From Salisapilia sapeloensis (taxonomy: Eukaryota; Oomycota; Peronosporomycetes; Peronosporales; Salisapiliaceae), in contig JAADVB010000135.1 in the NCBI GenBank assembly GCA_023334545.1, forward strand, positions 1-50,492: a DNA stretch of 50,492 nt. Reading direction: 5' to 3'. The translations under genes were made by a program, and so were the position numbers. The notes under the pieces were generated by a model. It made no database searches. It was not told the origin of the DNA and was given only the letters and a program-made list of their open reading frames with translations. This document shows positions 10,653-23,300 of the stretch, piece by piece; position 1 is the first letter of the stretch, and each line of letters starts with the position of its first letter.

Positions 10653-11978
10653 ATGTCATTTTACAAAACACTTTCGTTGGCAGAGATGGCATCCAAGCTG
10701 GGAAGAGCGGACAATTTACTGTGGGCACCGAAAGTATGCTACACGCTTTCGTTCGGTGGCTATGGGGCCATGGTAACCTACCTCCCCATCTTTGCGCAGC
10801 AAGTCATGGGTCTATCCAAGGTTGAGACGGCGACACTGCAGACCATCCAGTACCTCTGCGCCGCGGCATCACCGCCGTTATGGGGAGCCGTCGCCGATGC
10901 TCTTGACAACCAACGCCTCGTCCATATTTGCACGTACATTGGAGGCTCTTTCCTGCTGTTCCTCTTCCAGTTCGCCAGTTCGTTCACGTCGGCAGTTGCT
11001 CTCGTCCTCTTCGGCAATATTCTATACGCTGCTGGCAACCCGCTCCTAGACACGGCAGTGCTCCACCTTCTAGAGAAGGTCGGCGGAGACTTTGGCAAGC
11101 AGAGGATTTTCGATCCAGTCGGTTTCGGCATGTTTGCATACATTGCTGGCGCGCTCGCTGCAACATGGGGGTTGTCATGGGCATTTAACCTCGTTTTCAT
11201 CCTCTCGATTCTCACGCTCATCCCGCTTCGTCACATTCCTGCTCCAAAGAAATCGGACCATGGCGCTCAGCATCCTAATGAATCGACGCATTTACTAGGA
11301 CCTGACACAAATGAGCAAAGACCAACGCTATGGGAAGGTATTAAACTCCTAGCAAAGGAAGTGGATGTATTACTGCTACTGCTTTCCGCCTTCTTCATGG
11401 CTGTAGTGCTAGGTGCCATCACAAGTTTCTACACGCTAAACCTTTTCAACCTCTCCGGCAAGAGCTCCAGCATCGTTGGTACAGCGATTTTGCTCCAGAA
11501 CATCTCCAATCTGCCATTCTTCTTCTTCGCACAAGCAATTACCAAACGTATTGGTATCACCAATGTGCTCTTGCTGTCGGCCGTTACCTATTGCATCCGC
11601 ATCGCGTACTACGCTGTGATGACAAATGCATGGTCGGCTGTCGCGCTAGACAGTCTCCACGGCCTCAACTTTGCGCTCATCGTGGTTTCCACTACCGAGT
11701 ATGTATATGCTCGATCGCCTGCCGGGTGTGAAGCCACTGTCATCGGACTGCTTAACGGCATCCAAACAGGCCTTGGCTTTGCAGTCGGTAGTCTCGTGGG
11801 TGGTGTACTCTACGAGGAATATGGACCACGCACAATGTGGTGGTGCATGCAAGTTTGCGTCCTGCTCTCGTTCCTAAGCATCAGTGGCTTTGCGTACTTC
11901 AAGAACCAAAGTTGCAAGGAGCGAGTGGAGCCTGATTTGGAAAGCGCCACACTTGTGAAGCCCTCGGTGGCAGCGTAG
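10653..11978 (+). CDS. MFS transporter, MFS_1-like / MFSD6-type
   Basis: This is a 441-aa, probably 12-helix membrane protein without introns. The opening (SFGGYGAMVTYLPIFAQQV followed by GLSKVETATLQTIQYL and PPLWGAVADAL) is the start of the MFS_1-like branch, including the loop motif G-x-x-x-D. The central loop at about 195-235 is hydrophilic (a KKSDHGAQHPNESTHLL-like region), and the second half begins with LLLLLSAFFMAVVLGAI. Near the end, GLLNGIQTGLGFAVGSLVGG matches the family's conserved late helix. The first in-frame ATG (10653) is used; a second lies at 10686. Substrate unknown. Nothing in the sequence suggests a link with its neighbours. Confidence 0.8.
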   Translation: MSFYKTLSLAEMASKLGRADNLLWAPKVCYTLSFGGYGAMVTYLPIFAQQVMGLSKVETATLQTIQYLCAAASPPLWGAVADALDNQRLVHICTYIGGSFLLFLFQFASSFTSAVALVLFGNILYAAGNPLLDTAVLHLLEKVGGDFGKQRIFDPVGFGMFAYIAGALAATWGLSWAFNLVFILSILTLIPLRHIPAPKKSDHGAQHPNESTHLLGPDTNEQRPTLWEGIKLLAKEVDVLLLLLSAFFMAVVLGAITSFYTLNLFNLSGKSSSIVGTAILLQNISNLPFFFFAQAITKRIGITNVLLLSAVTYCIRIAYYAVMTNAWSAVALDSLHGLNFALIVVSTTEYVYARSPAGCEATVIGLLNGIQTGLGFAVGSLVGGVLYEEYGPRTMWWCMQVCVLLSFLSISGFAYFKNQSCKERVEPDLESATLVKPSVAA

Positions 11979-12184
11979 AAAGTAGCATAGCTGTACCATC
12001 AAAAAAACTTTCATATAGGTAAATTCAATCGAAACGACATGGTATATCCATGTACAAAGAGAATAAAGTAGGTGTACTCGGATATCGTTCCAACTTGAAG
12101 TTACATTTTCATTTATTGTTGCGTGAATGTTGTAATTAATTTGGGAAGACCTACTCTTGACACATATCAAACCACGAGATCATC

Positions 12185-12945
12185 ATGGCCGAGATAGCAT
12201 TTGGGTCTCGAGTCTTCCTCGCATTCGATGACTTTTCACTAGCAGGAAAACGTACGTTTCATTCCATTTCCTGTCAACTATCCATAAGTAAGTCAACCGT
12301 CCTTATCTACAACTTTATGATGCAATAGATGTGCTGTCATCGCTCGAATCGCCAACTCATCCACACAAACAAGGCCCACGCCCATTGGAGACGCTTGCAT
12401 CCGACCTCCGAAGCAAAGTGCAAATATCCCACCTCAGTGTAAGCACAGATGCCAGTGCATCCATCTCCCTTCTCTCCATCGACTCTGCTTCGCTCACGTC
12501 GCAATCAGCATGGGAAGTCGCAGACCACCTCACCCATGTTCTTAGCGACAGCAACATCAACGAGCTAGTCATCGTCGCAGCCCTGCACTTACCCAATGCT
12601 CCAACTAGCGACCACGTCTACTACCATAGTCTTCATGCGCCGTCTAAACTAGATCAGACGAGTGCTCTGAAATCTTTTGGCAGTGGATGGCCAATCGCTG
12701 ATACGTTCCTAGCTAAACTACTCCACTTCCTACGTGTCGAAGGTCAACTACCAACGCATCTTCTACTAGCAAAAGGGTACAAGCCAAGTCAAGACGCCTC
12801 CGCAACGATTGACGCTGTAAAACAACTAGGGGAAGCAGTGAAAACGTTTGACGTCCAGGTACAGGACATAGAGACACTGACGAAAGCACTCGTACACAGC
12901 CACGTCCGTCCTAGTCAAGATCCATACGCCATTCTTTACCATTAA
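12185..12945 (+). CDS. Proteasome assembly chaperone 1-like protein (two exons)
   Basis: Exon 1 is 12185-12251 and exon 2 is 12329-12945; the 77-nt intron runs from GTACGT to ATAG. The product is 227 aa. The beginning (MAEIAFGSRVFLAFDDF) is lost if only the long ORF, which lacks an ATG, is used. The pattern of alternating strands and helices (INELVIVAAL; PIADTFLAKLLHFLRVEGQL; PTHLLLAKGYKPS; then IDAVKQLGEAV) is like the C-terminal half of PSMG1/PAC1. The last three residues, L-Y-H, form a HbYX motif, the device by which PAC1-PAC2 docks on the proteasome alpha-ring (family knowledge). Similarity is weak by eye, so the call is tentative; an unrelated conserved protein remains possible. It converges with MECR, whose stop is 45 bp away. 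Confidence 0.5.
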
Positions 12946-12990
12946 AAAGGAAAAACCGTGTCTTTCATTTTCGTTCTTTGGTCAAGCTGC

Positions 12991-14247
12991 TTACTCCATC
13001 AACATGACGACCTTGCGCTTCGTCGTGCGGTTGACGGCCGCAAGCAACGCATCCTCAAAGTCCGTGAACTTGTACGTCTCTATCCAAGTACGCAACTTGC
13101 CCTGCTCCACCAGCTTAGCAAGCTCTTCCAACATCTTCTTACGCTCCTCCACACTGGACTCCTTGACCCACTCGCTCATCCAGAAACCACGGAGAGAAAT
13201 GTCGTTAAAGACGAGCGCAGACGTGCCGACGCTCACAGGCTGCTTGCCCATGCCACCATACGTCACAAGCGTACCCTTCTTGGCCAAAGCCTTGGCCATG
13301 GCAGTCGTTGTGTCGCCGCCGACGCAGTTCAAAGCGAGCTTCGGCGCCGGAAGGTCCGAGATGAGCTCCTTGAACTTGGCCGTGCTGGCGTAGTCGGCCG
13401 TGCAGACAATGTCGGCACCGAGGGCCTTCAAGTGGTCGACCGTGACGTCGTAGTCTCCGTCGTCGCGAATGATGTTAATCGTTTTCACACCACGCAGCTT
13501 GGCGAGCTGGATAACAGCCTGGCCGACGGCGCTGTTTGCACCGTTCTGAATGATGACGTCACCCTTCTGGAGGTCGACAAAGTCCGACAGCATGCGGTAA
13601 GCAGTCGACGGGTTGACTGCAATGGTCGCAGCGTCCTCGACCGAGATTTTGTCCGAAATGGCCAAAACGTCCTGAGAAGAAGCCACTGCCGTCGTTCGCC
13701 ACGTGCCTGTTCAGATCCAATGTGTATAAGTATCTGCTTTTGTCTGTATACATGTCGATGGGTGTATAATTATTATATTAAAGGAATAATAATATCTTAT
13801 ATCCATACTATCCCATTCGTGTTTCAATCATGGACAAGTAGACGTACCGAATCCGGACTGAGTGGGAATAACACGGTCGTTCACCTTGACGTTGTCGACA
13901 CCGTCACCGACGGCCGTGACAACGGCGACACCTTCGTTACCACCGACTGCTGGGAAGTTGGGCTTGAGAGCGTATGCGCCCTGGATCTGCGAAAGGTCGG
14001 CAACATTGATGGGTGCCGCCAAGAACTTGAGAGCAACCTGTCCCTTGCCAGGCTTGGCCGTCTCCTCCCCTTCGTCTTTGCTAATGATCACATTAATTAG
14101 ATCCCATGAGGCTCTCACTGGACTTGACGATTATTACGATAGAACGTTAAGTGGGTGGCCGAACTCCGAGTATTTGATAGAGCTCATCGCCCGCAGCGAT
14201 TGCTGACGGGAGTTCAGCGCTGTCTTCTTCGCGAGGGACGCAAGCAT
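12991..14247 (-). CDS. MECR: Mitochondrial trans-2-enoyl-CoA reductase (three exons)
   Basis: Exons on the minus strand: 14247-14138, 14080-13848 and 13706-12991; introns of 57 and 141 nt, both GT-AG and consistent with the reading frame. The product is 352 aa. Residues 1-23 (MLASLAKKTALNSRQQSLRA and on) are a mitochondrial presequence. Then come the MDR-type reductase N-domain with FLAAPINVADLSQIQGAYAL, where Tyr73 is the expected catalytic tyrosine, and VGGNEGVAVV; the NADPH-binding fold has NGANSAVGQAVIQLAKLRG at 169-187. MECR/Etr1 carries out the last step of mitochondrial fatty-acid synthesis, which feeds lipoic acid formation. A long ORF on the opposite strand (12958-14100) is a shadow. 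A core promoter match lies at 14260-14274. Confidence 0.92.
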
Positions 14248-14259
14248 CGTACCGTGCAC

Positions 14260-14274
14260 AAATTGATTTGGAGC
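14260..14274 (-). promoter_or_regulatory. Inr+FPR-like core promoter of MECR
   Basis: The minus-strand sequence GCTCCAAATCAATTT fits GCTC-N-CAWTTT with one base less spacing than the recalled oomycete consensus. It lies 13-27 nt upstream of the MECR ATG, implying a very short leader. Confidence 0.5.
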
Positions 14275-14741
14275 CGCACAATTCTGGTGGTGTCGTTTCC
14301 TAACGGTTGTTAACTGCTACAACAGCAGATCACTTGGAAATTGTAAGCAAGATATTGAGAACCAGTCATTTTAGAACGATTTTGCAGGAGAAGATCATTT
14401 CGAAATTGACTCTGTAGGCGACAAGCTAGTCGTTCCGAATGATTGCTAGCAATAAAAAGTTTGAGATCCGTATGAAAGCTTAGGGAAACCTATCTTCGGT
14501 GTGGATAGTTATTAAGCTGATGACGGAATGCGTTTCATTTTCTACGTGTACTTCTCGGTGATGTCCAAAATAATCTTTGAGAACGGAGGAACCAATGGCG
14601 ATTTTATACAAGCGTATGCCTGAGAGAAGAAAGTAGATTCTTTACTATAGTGCGTGTATCTAGGAGAGAACAGATAGTGCTAGTAGTACTTTGTAAACGT
14701 GACATTGAACGGATACATGGATAAAATTGTTCCAAATAGTC
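14275..14741. other. Divergent intergenic region, MECR / kinesin-13
   Basis: This noncoding stretch lies between two divergent genes. I see no ORF of note, no repeat and no RNA gene, only the upstream parts of the two promoters. Confidence 0.5.
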
Positions 14742-14760
14742 GTTTCATTCACCTTACATT
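14742..14760 (+). promoter_or_regulatory. Inr-like element upstream of the kinesin gene
   Basis: GTTTCATTCACCTTACATT contains TCATTYY followed by a later CATTTC and lies 18-36 nt upstream of the ATG at 14778. Spacing is wider than in the recalled Inr+FPR consensus. Confidence 0.35.
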
Positions 14761-14777
14761 TCATATCGATACAATCC

Positions 14778-17106
<2,329 letters not shown>

Positions 17107-17291
17107 ATAAAATTCGACACCTCGTATTGTAAGTAGTGGTAAGATACAAGATTAAATCCATTGCAACATGCAGATTATATCAATACATGAAAACGTCATT
17201 TGCTTTTTCATGCACACTAACAAGATGCAGATCAAGTACAGTGTAGGTCGTGTCATGTATTAGCAGTTAGGAATACTAGCTATTTAGATCT

Positions 17292-18862
17292 CTATGTCTG
17301 ATCTTCCGTCCTTTTCGAAGCATCTTCGGACAACTTGTCCCAATCCCATCGGAGCCAGAGCACAATGAGTCCTGCCATGGACAAAAAGTCCCCGACGCCA
17401 AAGCCGATCCATAGTCCCTTCACATCAAGATCCGTTAAGAAGGCGAGGAGGGCAGCCAACGGCATCCCGAAAGCATAGTAAGCGATTCCGTTCGTAATCG
17501 CAGCAGGCATTTGCTTTCCAGCACCTCGGAAGACCCCTTGGCAAATAGCGTTGACGCCATCTACAGTCTGGAAGGGGCCCCATGCGATGAAGAGTGCCCC
17601 AGCAGCTCCGACGGCGGACATGTCGTCGATGACAAGCTTGGAAATCTCGAAGCGAAGAGTCATGAGGATTATCGCGACGATGATGGATGCTGCGAGGGAT
17701 ACGAAGAACGAAATGATGCTAACCATCTTTGCTTGCTTCGGGCGACCCGCACCTAAGGCATTGCCGACTCGAATGCTAGACGCGACTGAGAGACCCAGGA
17801 AGGCCATGTAGATGAGGAAGTTGATGTTGACAACGACCGAGTGGGCGCTCAGCTGAAGACTGGCATTAGGTAGTAAACCAGCAAAGATCGTCATGAGTTC
17901 AAAAGCAAAGAACTCGCAAAGAACCATGATCATGCCTGGGAATCCAATGCGCAGGTAGAGAGGTACGTGCTTACTTGCAGCCTTTAGGTCCCATCCACCC
18001 CACCATTGACGAGTCGACTTGGGTCCAAATGCAATGTACAGCGATAATGCAATCGCCATCACCCAATTGGCAATCGAACGTGAAAGAGGTACACCGTCAA
18101 ACTCCATGGATGACTGGAACGCCATGCCGTAGCCAGACAGAATGGTCACAATGTTTCCAATGAGGATGACGAAAACGCTCGGGTACACAATGTTTTGTGT
18201 CTGTAGTATCCGTCTCTCCAGCTCATAGAGGAAGAGAGGTGGCAGACCGATGAGATTGAGTCGAGAGAACCGACCAGCGAAGGACGCAATGTCTGGTTCT
18301 TGCCCGAGACCAAGCAAGATCTGTTCTGCGTAGAAATTGAAAAAGAAGACGGGAATACAAACGACGCCGACGATGATGAGACTAGCTTGGAAATAGATGC
18401 CGATCATGTGCAGCCTCTGGGCCCCGTACGCTTGGGAACAAAGCGTATCAATAGCGGACGACAGACCGACGACGATGGCCACGGACGTCAAGTTTGTCAA
18501 CTACATGCATAATTAAATACAAAACATCGCTTTGGAAAAGACCATTGGGTACTTACAGTCGTCGAGAGTGTAGCAGCACTCACGTACTCTTGTGTGTATG
18601 GCGAGTCTAGATTGCCAGACATGACTACGGTAGCAAATCCAGGCACGAACTCCAACGCCGACGTCACGATGACTGGCCAAGCCAGTTTAAGGAGCTCCAC
18701 GAGCTCATGCTTCACGTTGAGCGGGTGCTCTTCGACCAGAAGACCTTCTTCTGCTTTTCCCGAGTCATTGCCACTTGGAACTGTGCCACTCGGAGACGCT
18801 TCTTTCTCCGGCGCCGAGAGAGGTGAGAGCAGTGGCTGTGAATTCGTCCGAAAAGAAGCCAT
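17292..18862 (-). CDS. MATE family multidrug/toxin extrusion transporter (two exons)
   Basis: Exons on the minus strand: 18862-18557 and 18500-17292; intron of 56 nt (GTAAGT...TGTAG). The product is 504 aa. The first 60 residues are polar. Two MatE repeats with about 12 membrane helices follow; typical sequences are LKLAWPVIVTSALEF (entry helix), VGLSSAIDTLCSQAYGA (the conserved S-A-x-D-T-L-x-x-Q-A-Y-G box, directly after the splice junction), LRIGFPGMIMVLCEFFAFEL and SSIRVGNALGAGRPKQAK. MATE proteins export organic cations or drugs in exchange for H+ or Na+ at the plasma membrane or vacuole; the substrate cannot be read from the sequence. It is convergent with the kinesin gene (185 bp) and divergent from UVSSA (191 bp). 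Confidence 0.9.
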
Positions 18863-18879
18863 GCCTTATGCAGTCGAGG

Positions 18880-18897
18880 ATAATTGTAAAACTGAGC
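18880..18897 (-). promoter_or_regulatory. Inr+FPR-like core promoter of the MATE gene
   Basis: The minus strand reads GCTCAGTTTTACAATTAT, close to GCTCATT-YYN-CAWTTT with one extra base. It starts about 35 nt upstream of the ATG at 18862 and lies in the 191-bp divergent region shared with UVSSA. Confidence 0.5.
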
Positions 18898-19053
18898 TTA
18901 TCCGACCTGTCGCCCGATGGAAAGTGTACCGCTAAACGAAGTGAGCTTCACTGTGTGTATTAGTCTGGTACACGTCGTGATTAGTAGGTACTCTAAACGC
19001 TTTCTGCGACTAACTCTCCATTTAGCATCTGTCCGTACACCTGTCTGAGATCG

Positions 19054-20262
19054 ATGGTCGACATGGAGAAGCTATTGCAAGTCTACTTTCGTACGCCTGG
19101 TAAACGGAAGAGAGGTACACAGAATGGAGATGACAAGACAGAATACCAGAGTGCATTAAAGTCGATCAAGAAAGTATATAAGGATGCTTCTCGTGAGACG
19201 CAGACGACATATGCCGATAAACTGCTGCGTGCGAGCATGTATCAGTTACAGCGGAAAGTATCTGCAAAGGAGATGCTGCCGAGGATACAGAAACTAGTGG
19301 CAGAAGTATTCGATCGATCCTCTATTTTCCGTGCTCATGTTGCAAAGCAAGTCGGACCTTTATACGATGCCATGCTTCGGGTAGCAGAGGGAATACTTAT
19401 GCGACACCGATCGACTCAGTTGGAGCAAAATGCAGACGTGAATCGTATTCTAGCGCTAGTAGAAGCTTGGGAAGACAAGTTTGGAGACAAGTACCCTCCG
19501 TTGATTGCAGCTAGTGACGGGTTAAAGCAACGAGGATACCAATTTCCTCATGTACGCAAGAAAAAGGAAGAGCAGGAAGCCAAGGACTTGGCGATTGCAC
19601 AGCATCAGACACGGGTGATGGAAGCGAAACGGGAGCAAACACGAAAGGAAATGGCGTCACGCGTACCAGAGATGGAGCAGCTACTCGTCGAGATGAACCA
19701 CATCTTCAATATGATCGTGCCGACGTTGGATGTCTTTGATCGGCAGTGGGAGACGTCACATGCTTCTGTGGAAGATTTTGAAGGCGATAACAATGATGGG
19801 GAAGATGATATTGAATGGGAGGATGTTGGCGAATCGAAAGAATATGAGGAAGGTGAGGATGACACTGCTGAAATGGAAATGGATGATATCGTGGAGGCGT
19901 ATGGATTGGGTCATTCGTCCTACCAGTTGACGATTGAAGTACCGACTAACATTGGCGAGAGATCAGGTGACAATGAGGTGCTGTTTAAGCATTTGGAAGA
20001 TGGTGTGAAGAGCATTCGTAAGAGATACTTACCACTAGTCGATGACTGGCTACTCCATCTCCGATCGACTCGCGATCCGAATCTAACAGTCATCCGTCGT
20101 CGAGTTCGAGACCTTCAAAAGCGACTCCATGTTGCCATCCAAAAGTACAACGACCTCTTACCTGTCGAAGATGAGCAGAAACCTGACAGAGTACAGTCTT
20201 CAGTCGTTTCATTGCCACTGGGAAGCTACCAGCCTCCATTAAAGAAAGGAAAGAAAAGCTAA
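19054..20262 (+). CDS. UVSSA: UV-stimulated scaffold protein A homolog, short form
   Basis: This is a 402-aa intronless gene. Residues 1-155 match the UVSSA VHS-like N-domain, notably VFDRSSIFRAHV and VEAWEDKFGDKYPPLIAASD. A charged helix follows (about 165-225, KKEEQEAKD to HIFNMIVP). Then comes a strongly acidic segment (235-285) with EWEDV at 254-258. UVSSA recruits TFIIH to RNA polymerase II stalled at DNA lesions in transcription-coupled repair; in human UVSSA and XPC a short acidic motif with an aromatic residue and a Val binds the PH domain of TFIIH subunit p62, and EWEDV has that form (inference). A second helical part (305-375) resembles the middle of human UVSSA. The C-terminal DUF2043 part of the about 709-aa human protein is missing. 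The lysine-rich tail may be a nuclear signal. Confidence 0.75.
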   Translation: MVDMEKLLQVYFRTPGKRKRGTQNGDDKTEYQSALKSIKKVYKDASRETQTTYADKLLRASMYQLQRKVSAKEMLPRIQKLVAEVFDRSSIFRAHVAKQVGPLYDAMLRVAEGILMRHRSTQLEQNADVNRILALVEAWEDKFGDKYPPLIAASDGLKQRGYQFPHVRKKKEEQEAKDLAIAQHQTRVMEAKREQTRKEMASRVPEMEQLLVEMNHIFNMIVPTLDVFDRQWETSHASVEDFEGDNNDGEDDIEWEDVGESKEYEEGEDDTAEMEMDDIVEAYGLGHSSYQLTIEVPTNIGERSGDNEVLFKHLEDGVKSIRKRYLPLVDDWLLHLRSTRDPNLTVIRRRVRDLQKRLHVAIQKYNDLLPVEDEQKPDRVQSSVVSLPLGSYQPPLKKGKKS

Positions 20263-20290
20263 GAAATTAAATAAGTACGATTGGTTTAAA

Positions 20291-20305
20291 TTTTATTCTG
20301 ATTTA
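20291..20305 (+). promoter_or_regulatory. Inr-like element in the short UVSSA-IPO5 gap
   Basis: TTTTATTCTGATTTA resembles TCATTYY-N-CAWTTT with one base less spacing. It lies 24-38 nt upstream of the ATG at 20329, in a gap of only 66 bp after the UVSSA stop. Confidence 0.35.
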
Positions 20306-20328
20306 CCAATCAGAGACTGCACGTGAGA

Positions 20329-23300
20329 ATGAAGCCATTTAAGCCACTGGTGGACGAGACCACGAGCAGCGTTATTCGCACTGCTGCCATGGACTCGATG
20401 GGTGATTGGGACGGACTGCTGCAGCATCTACTTTCCTCTGACAACAGTGCACGCAACGATGCTGAAAATCGATTTTCTCAATTAAAATATGAGCACTGTG
20501 ATGCGACTTTAGTGGCTTTATTGGACGTCATCCATTCTCGACGAGATGACGCCGTGCGTAGTCTCGCTGCCGTTCTTTTACGACGAGTCTTGTTGCGTGA
20601 CACAGTTTCTCTATGGCCTCGTGCTAGTACCGATACGCGTGAACGTGTGAAAAGCGAATTGCTAGCCATCGTACAGGACGAAGTGAATCGGAGCATTCGA
20701 CGAAAAACGTGTGATATTGTCGGTGAACTAGGGAGTACCTTACTCGCTGATAAGGAATGGCCGGCTTTGTTACCTACTCTATTGCAATGGCTCACTCCAT
20801 CTGCATCGGTCGAACTTCGTGAATCCACACTTCGTGTCTTTGAGCGACTTGCCATCTACCTCGCTTCAGAGCTTGAGAGTGAAGACGATATTGATCAGAG
20901 TCAGCCACTAGATGTGACGTTGCTAAATGCTCTAGCAGCATGTCTTCAGGATGGACAAGGTAGAGTGACTCTAAACGCCGTTCGAGCCTTGGGCATGATC
21001 GTCATCCAGCTCGAGAGTCTGGAAAACACACGACAGGAACTATTACAGGCAACAGTACCACTAGTTCTGCAGGCCTTACATCGTTTCATTCAGATGCAGG
21101 ACTTTGACACGGTGATGGAGGTGCTGGAAGTTCTTATTGAAATGACTGAACCAAACGCTTCCTACTTTACTCCTTGCCTTCGAGAGGTCGTGGCACTCAT
21201 GACCCAACTTTCGGATGTGCAGGATAACCCGAACGTCCCGAACGGATGTCGTCAGTTGGCCATGGAGTTCCTCGTGTCGTTAGCTGAACAAGCTCCTTCC
21301 AGATGCAGACGTTTAAAGAACAACGGGTTTGTGTCGCAAGTATACCCAGTCACATTCCGCATGATGCTTGAGTTGCCTGACAAGGATACATGGAGTGTCA
21401 TGAATTGTGGTGATGAAGCGGAGGATGAAGACGGACCATCTCAAGACATTTCCAACTTTGACGTCGGCTCCGAAGCTCTGGAACGACTAGTGTCGGCGAT
21501 TGGTCCTCGAAAGTCTCTCCCAGTTTGTTTCTCCCTCATCCAGGAGTACGTCACTAGACAAGACGATTGGGTCTGTCGCCATGCAGCACTCGTCGGTCTA
21601 TGCCAGATATTAGAAGTGATTCCACCGACGGAACTAGAAACCATCGTCCAGTCACTCACCACACATGCGTACGACCCGCATCCTCGTGTCTGCTGCACGG
21701 CAATCGATGTCATCGGGCAGCTCAGTGTTGATCAGACGCCACAGTTTCAGCAAGGTTTCCATGACCAGGCTCTCCCCATTCTCCTGCGGTACGTCTCGGA
21801 CAATGACCACGTTCGACTCCAAGCGCATGCCGCTACGGCCTTGCGACAATTTGTGGATCTCTGTCCTCCAGAGATCGTCACGCCGTACCTCGAGTCGATC
21901 CTGCAGCCGCTCATGACAGCACTCCAATACAACAACAGCACTCGTATCGTCCAAGAGCAGATCATCACGGCCATCGGGTCAGTCGCTACCGTCTCTGGTT
22001 CCTCCTTCACCCAATACTACTCTGTCGTAATGCCGACGCTGCACACCATCCTCCTTTCGTGCCTACAAGCTGCCACTAAGATCAAGAGCAACAATATCTC
22101 TGGTGGCCCATTGACCTTGGCTGGCATCGCGTTAGAATGCATCAGCATCATTGGTGTCGCTGTTGGCAATGCAGTCTTTGCAAACGACGCTCACGCAGTG
22201 CTCAAGATCATGGCGGAGATGCACAACACGCCACACATGGTCGGTGACGATAACTTGCGGACGTACTTGCTCCAGGCTTGGGCACGCTTCTGCACTTGCT
22301 TGAAGCAAGATGTCGCACCGTACTTGCCGGTAGTGATGCCGACGCTACTGGACGCCGCGACACAGCAAGCGGAATTCGAAGTGGACCCGTCGCAACTGAC
22401 AGACGATGACGACACAGACGGTGACACAGATCGAGAGTCATACGCTGGAGACGGCATCCAACTCGCTCAAGTGAACGACAAGTATTTGCGCATCCGGACT
22501 TCTGTGCTAGAGGAGAAGGCGACGGCATGTCAGCTCCTCGCGAGCATCGTGTCAGATCTAGAGGAGGCGTTCTTCCCATATGCAGAGCAGGTGACGCAGG
22601 TGCTAGCTCCGTTGCTCACGGACTCTGTCCATTCCGACATTCGGTCTGCCGCTGTAGAAGCCATGGGCGCTCTGCTTCGATGTGTCGCGTTGGCAGCGAC
22701 GAATGACGAGAGCATCAAGCAGATGCTAGACTATGTTCTAGGTCGATTGGTGCATGCCCTAACGTCCGAGCCGGAGCTTAAGCTTGTACTGAGCATCATG
22801 CAGAGCATGAAGAAGTGCATCATGGAGGCACGCAGCCGACATGCACTCATTGGACTGAACGCTGCGCAACTAAAGGAGCTCGTAAAGGCGCTGCTGGTCA
22901 TCCTCGCAGACTCGTTCCAGCGACGAGTGGAACGGAGAGGGCGTGAAATGAGCGACGATGAAGAATCGGTCGAAGAGGACGAAGAAGAGCTGGAGCTAGA
23001 AGCCGACTTGCCATTCGTCTTGGCCGATTGCGTCGGCACACTAGCACAAACGCATCAAGAAGCCTTCTTCCCCATCTTCCAACGACTGCTGTGGGATAAA
23101 CTAGTGGAGCTGACGGATCCACAATGCCTTGATGAAGACCGGCAGCTTGCGCTATATATTCTAGACGACGTGTTGGAGCACTGTGGTGTGCCGGCAATGG
23201 AACGCCTCGATACGATGCTACCGACACTGCTGCATGTGCTAAAGACGAGTCAGGACGCACCCAGTTGCCAGCAGGCAGCTAGCTACGGTGTAGGTGTTTG

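Noticed and set aside
12958-14100. 380-codon ORF on the plus strand opposite MECR
   Set aside because: It is antisense to the MECR exons, runs through both MECR introns, and its translation (rich in Arg, Leu, Val, Asp) shows no family; MECR on the other strand is unmistakable.
14727-14777. Upstream extension of the kinesin reading frame
   Set aside because: It begins with TTG, not ATG, and covers the Inr-like element; the first ATG is at 14778.
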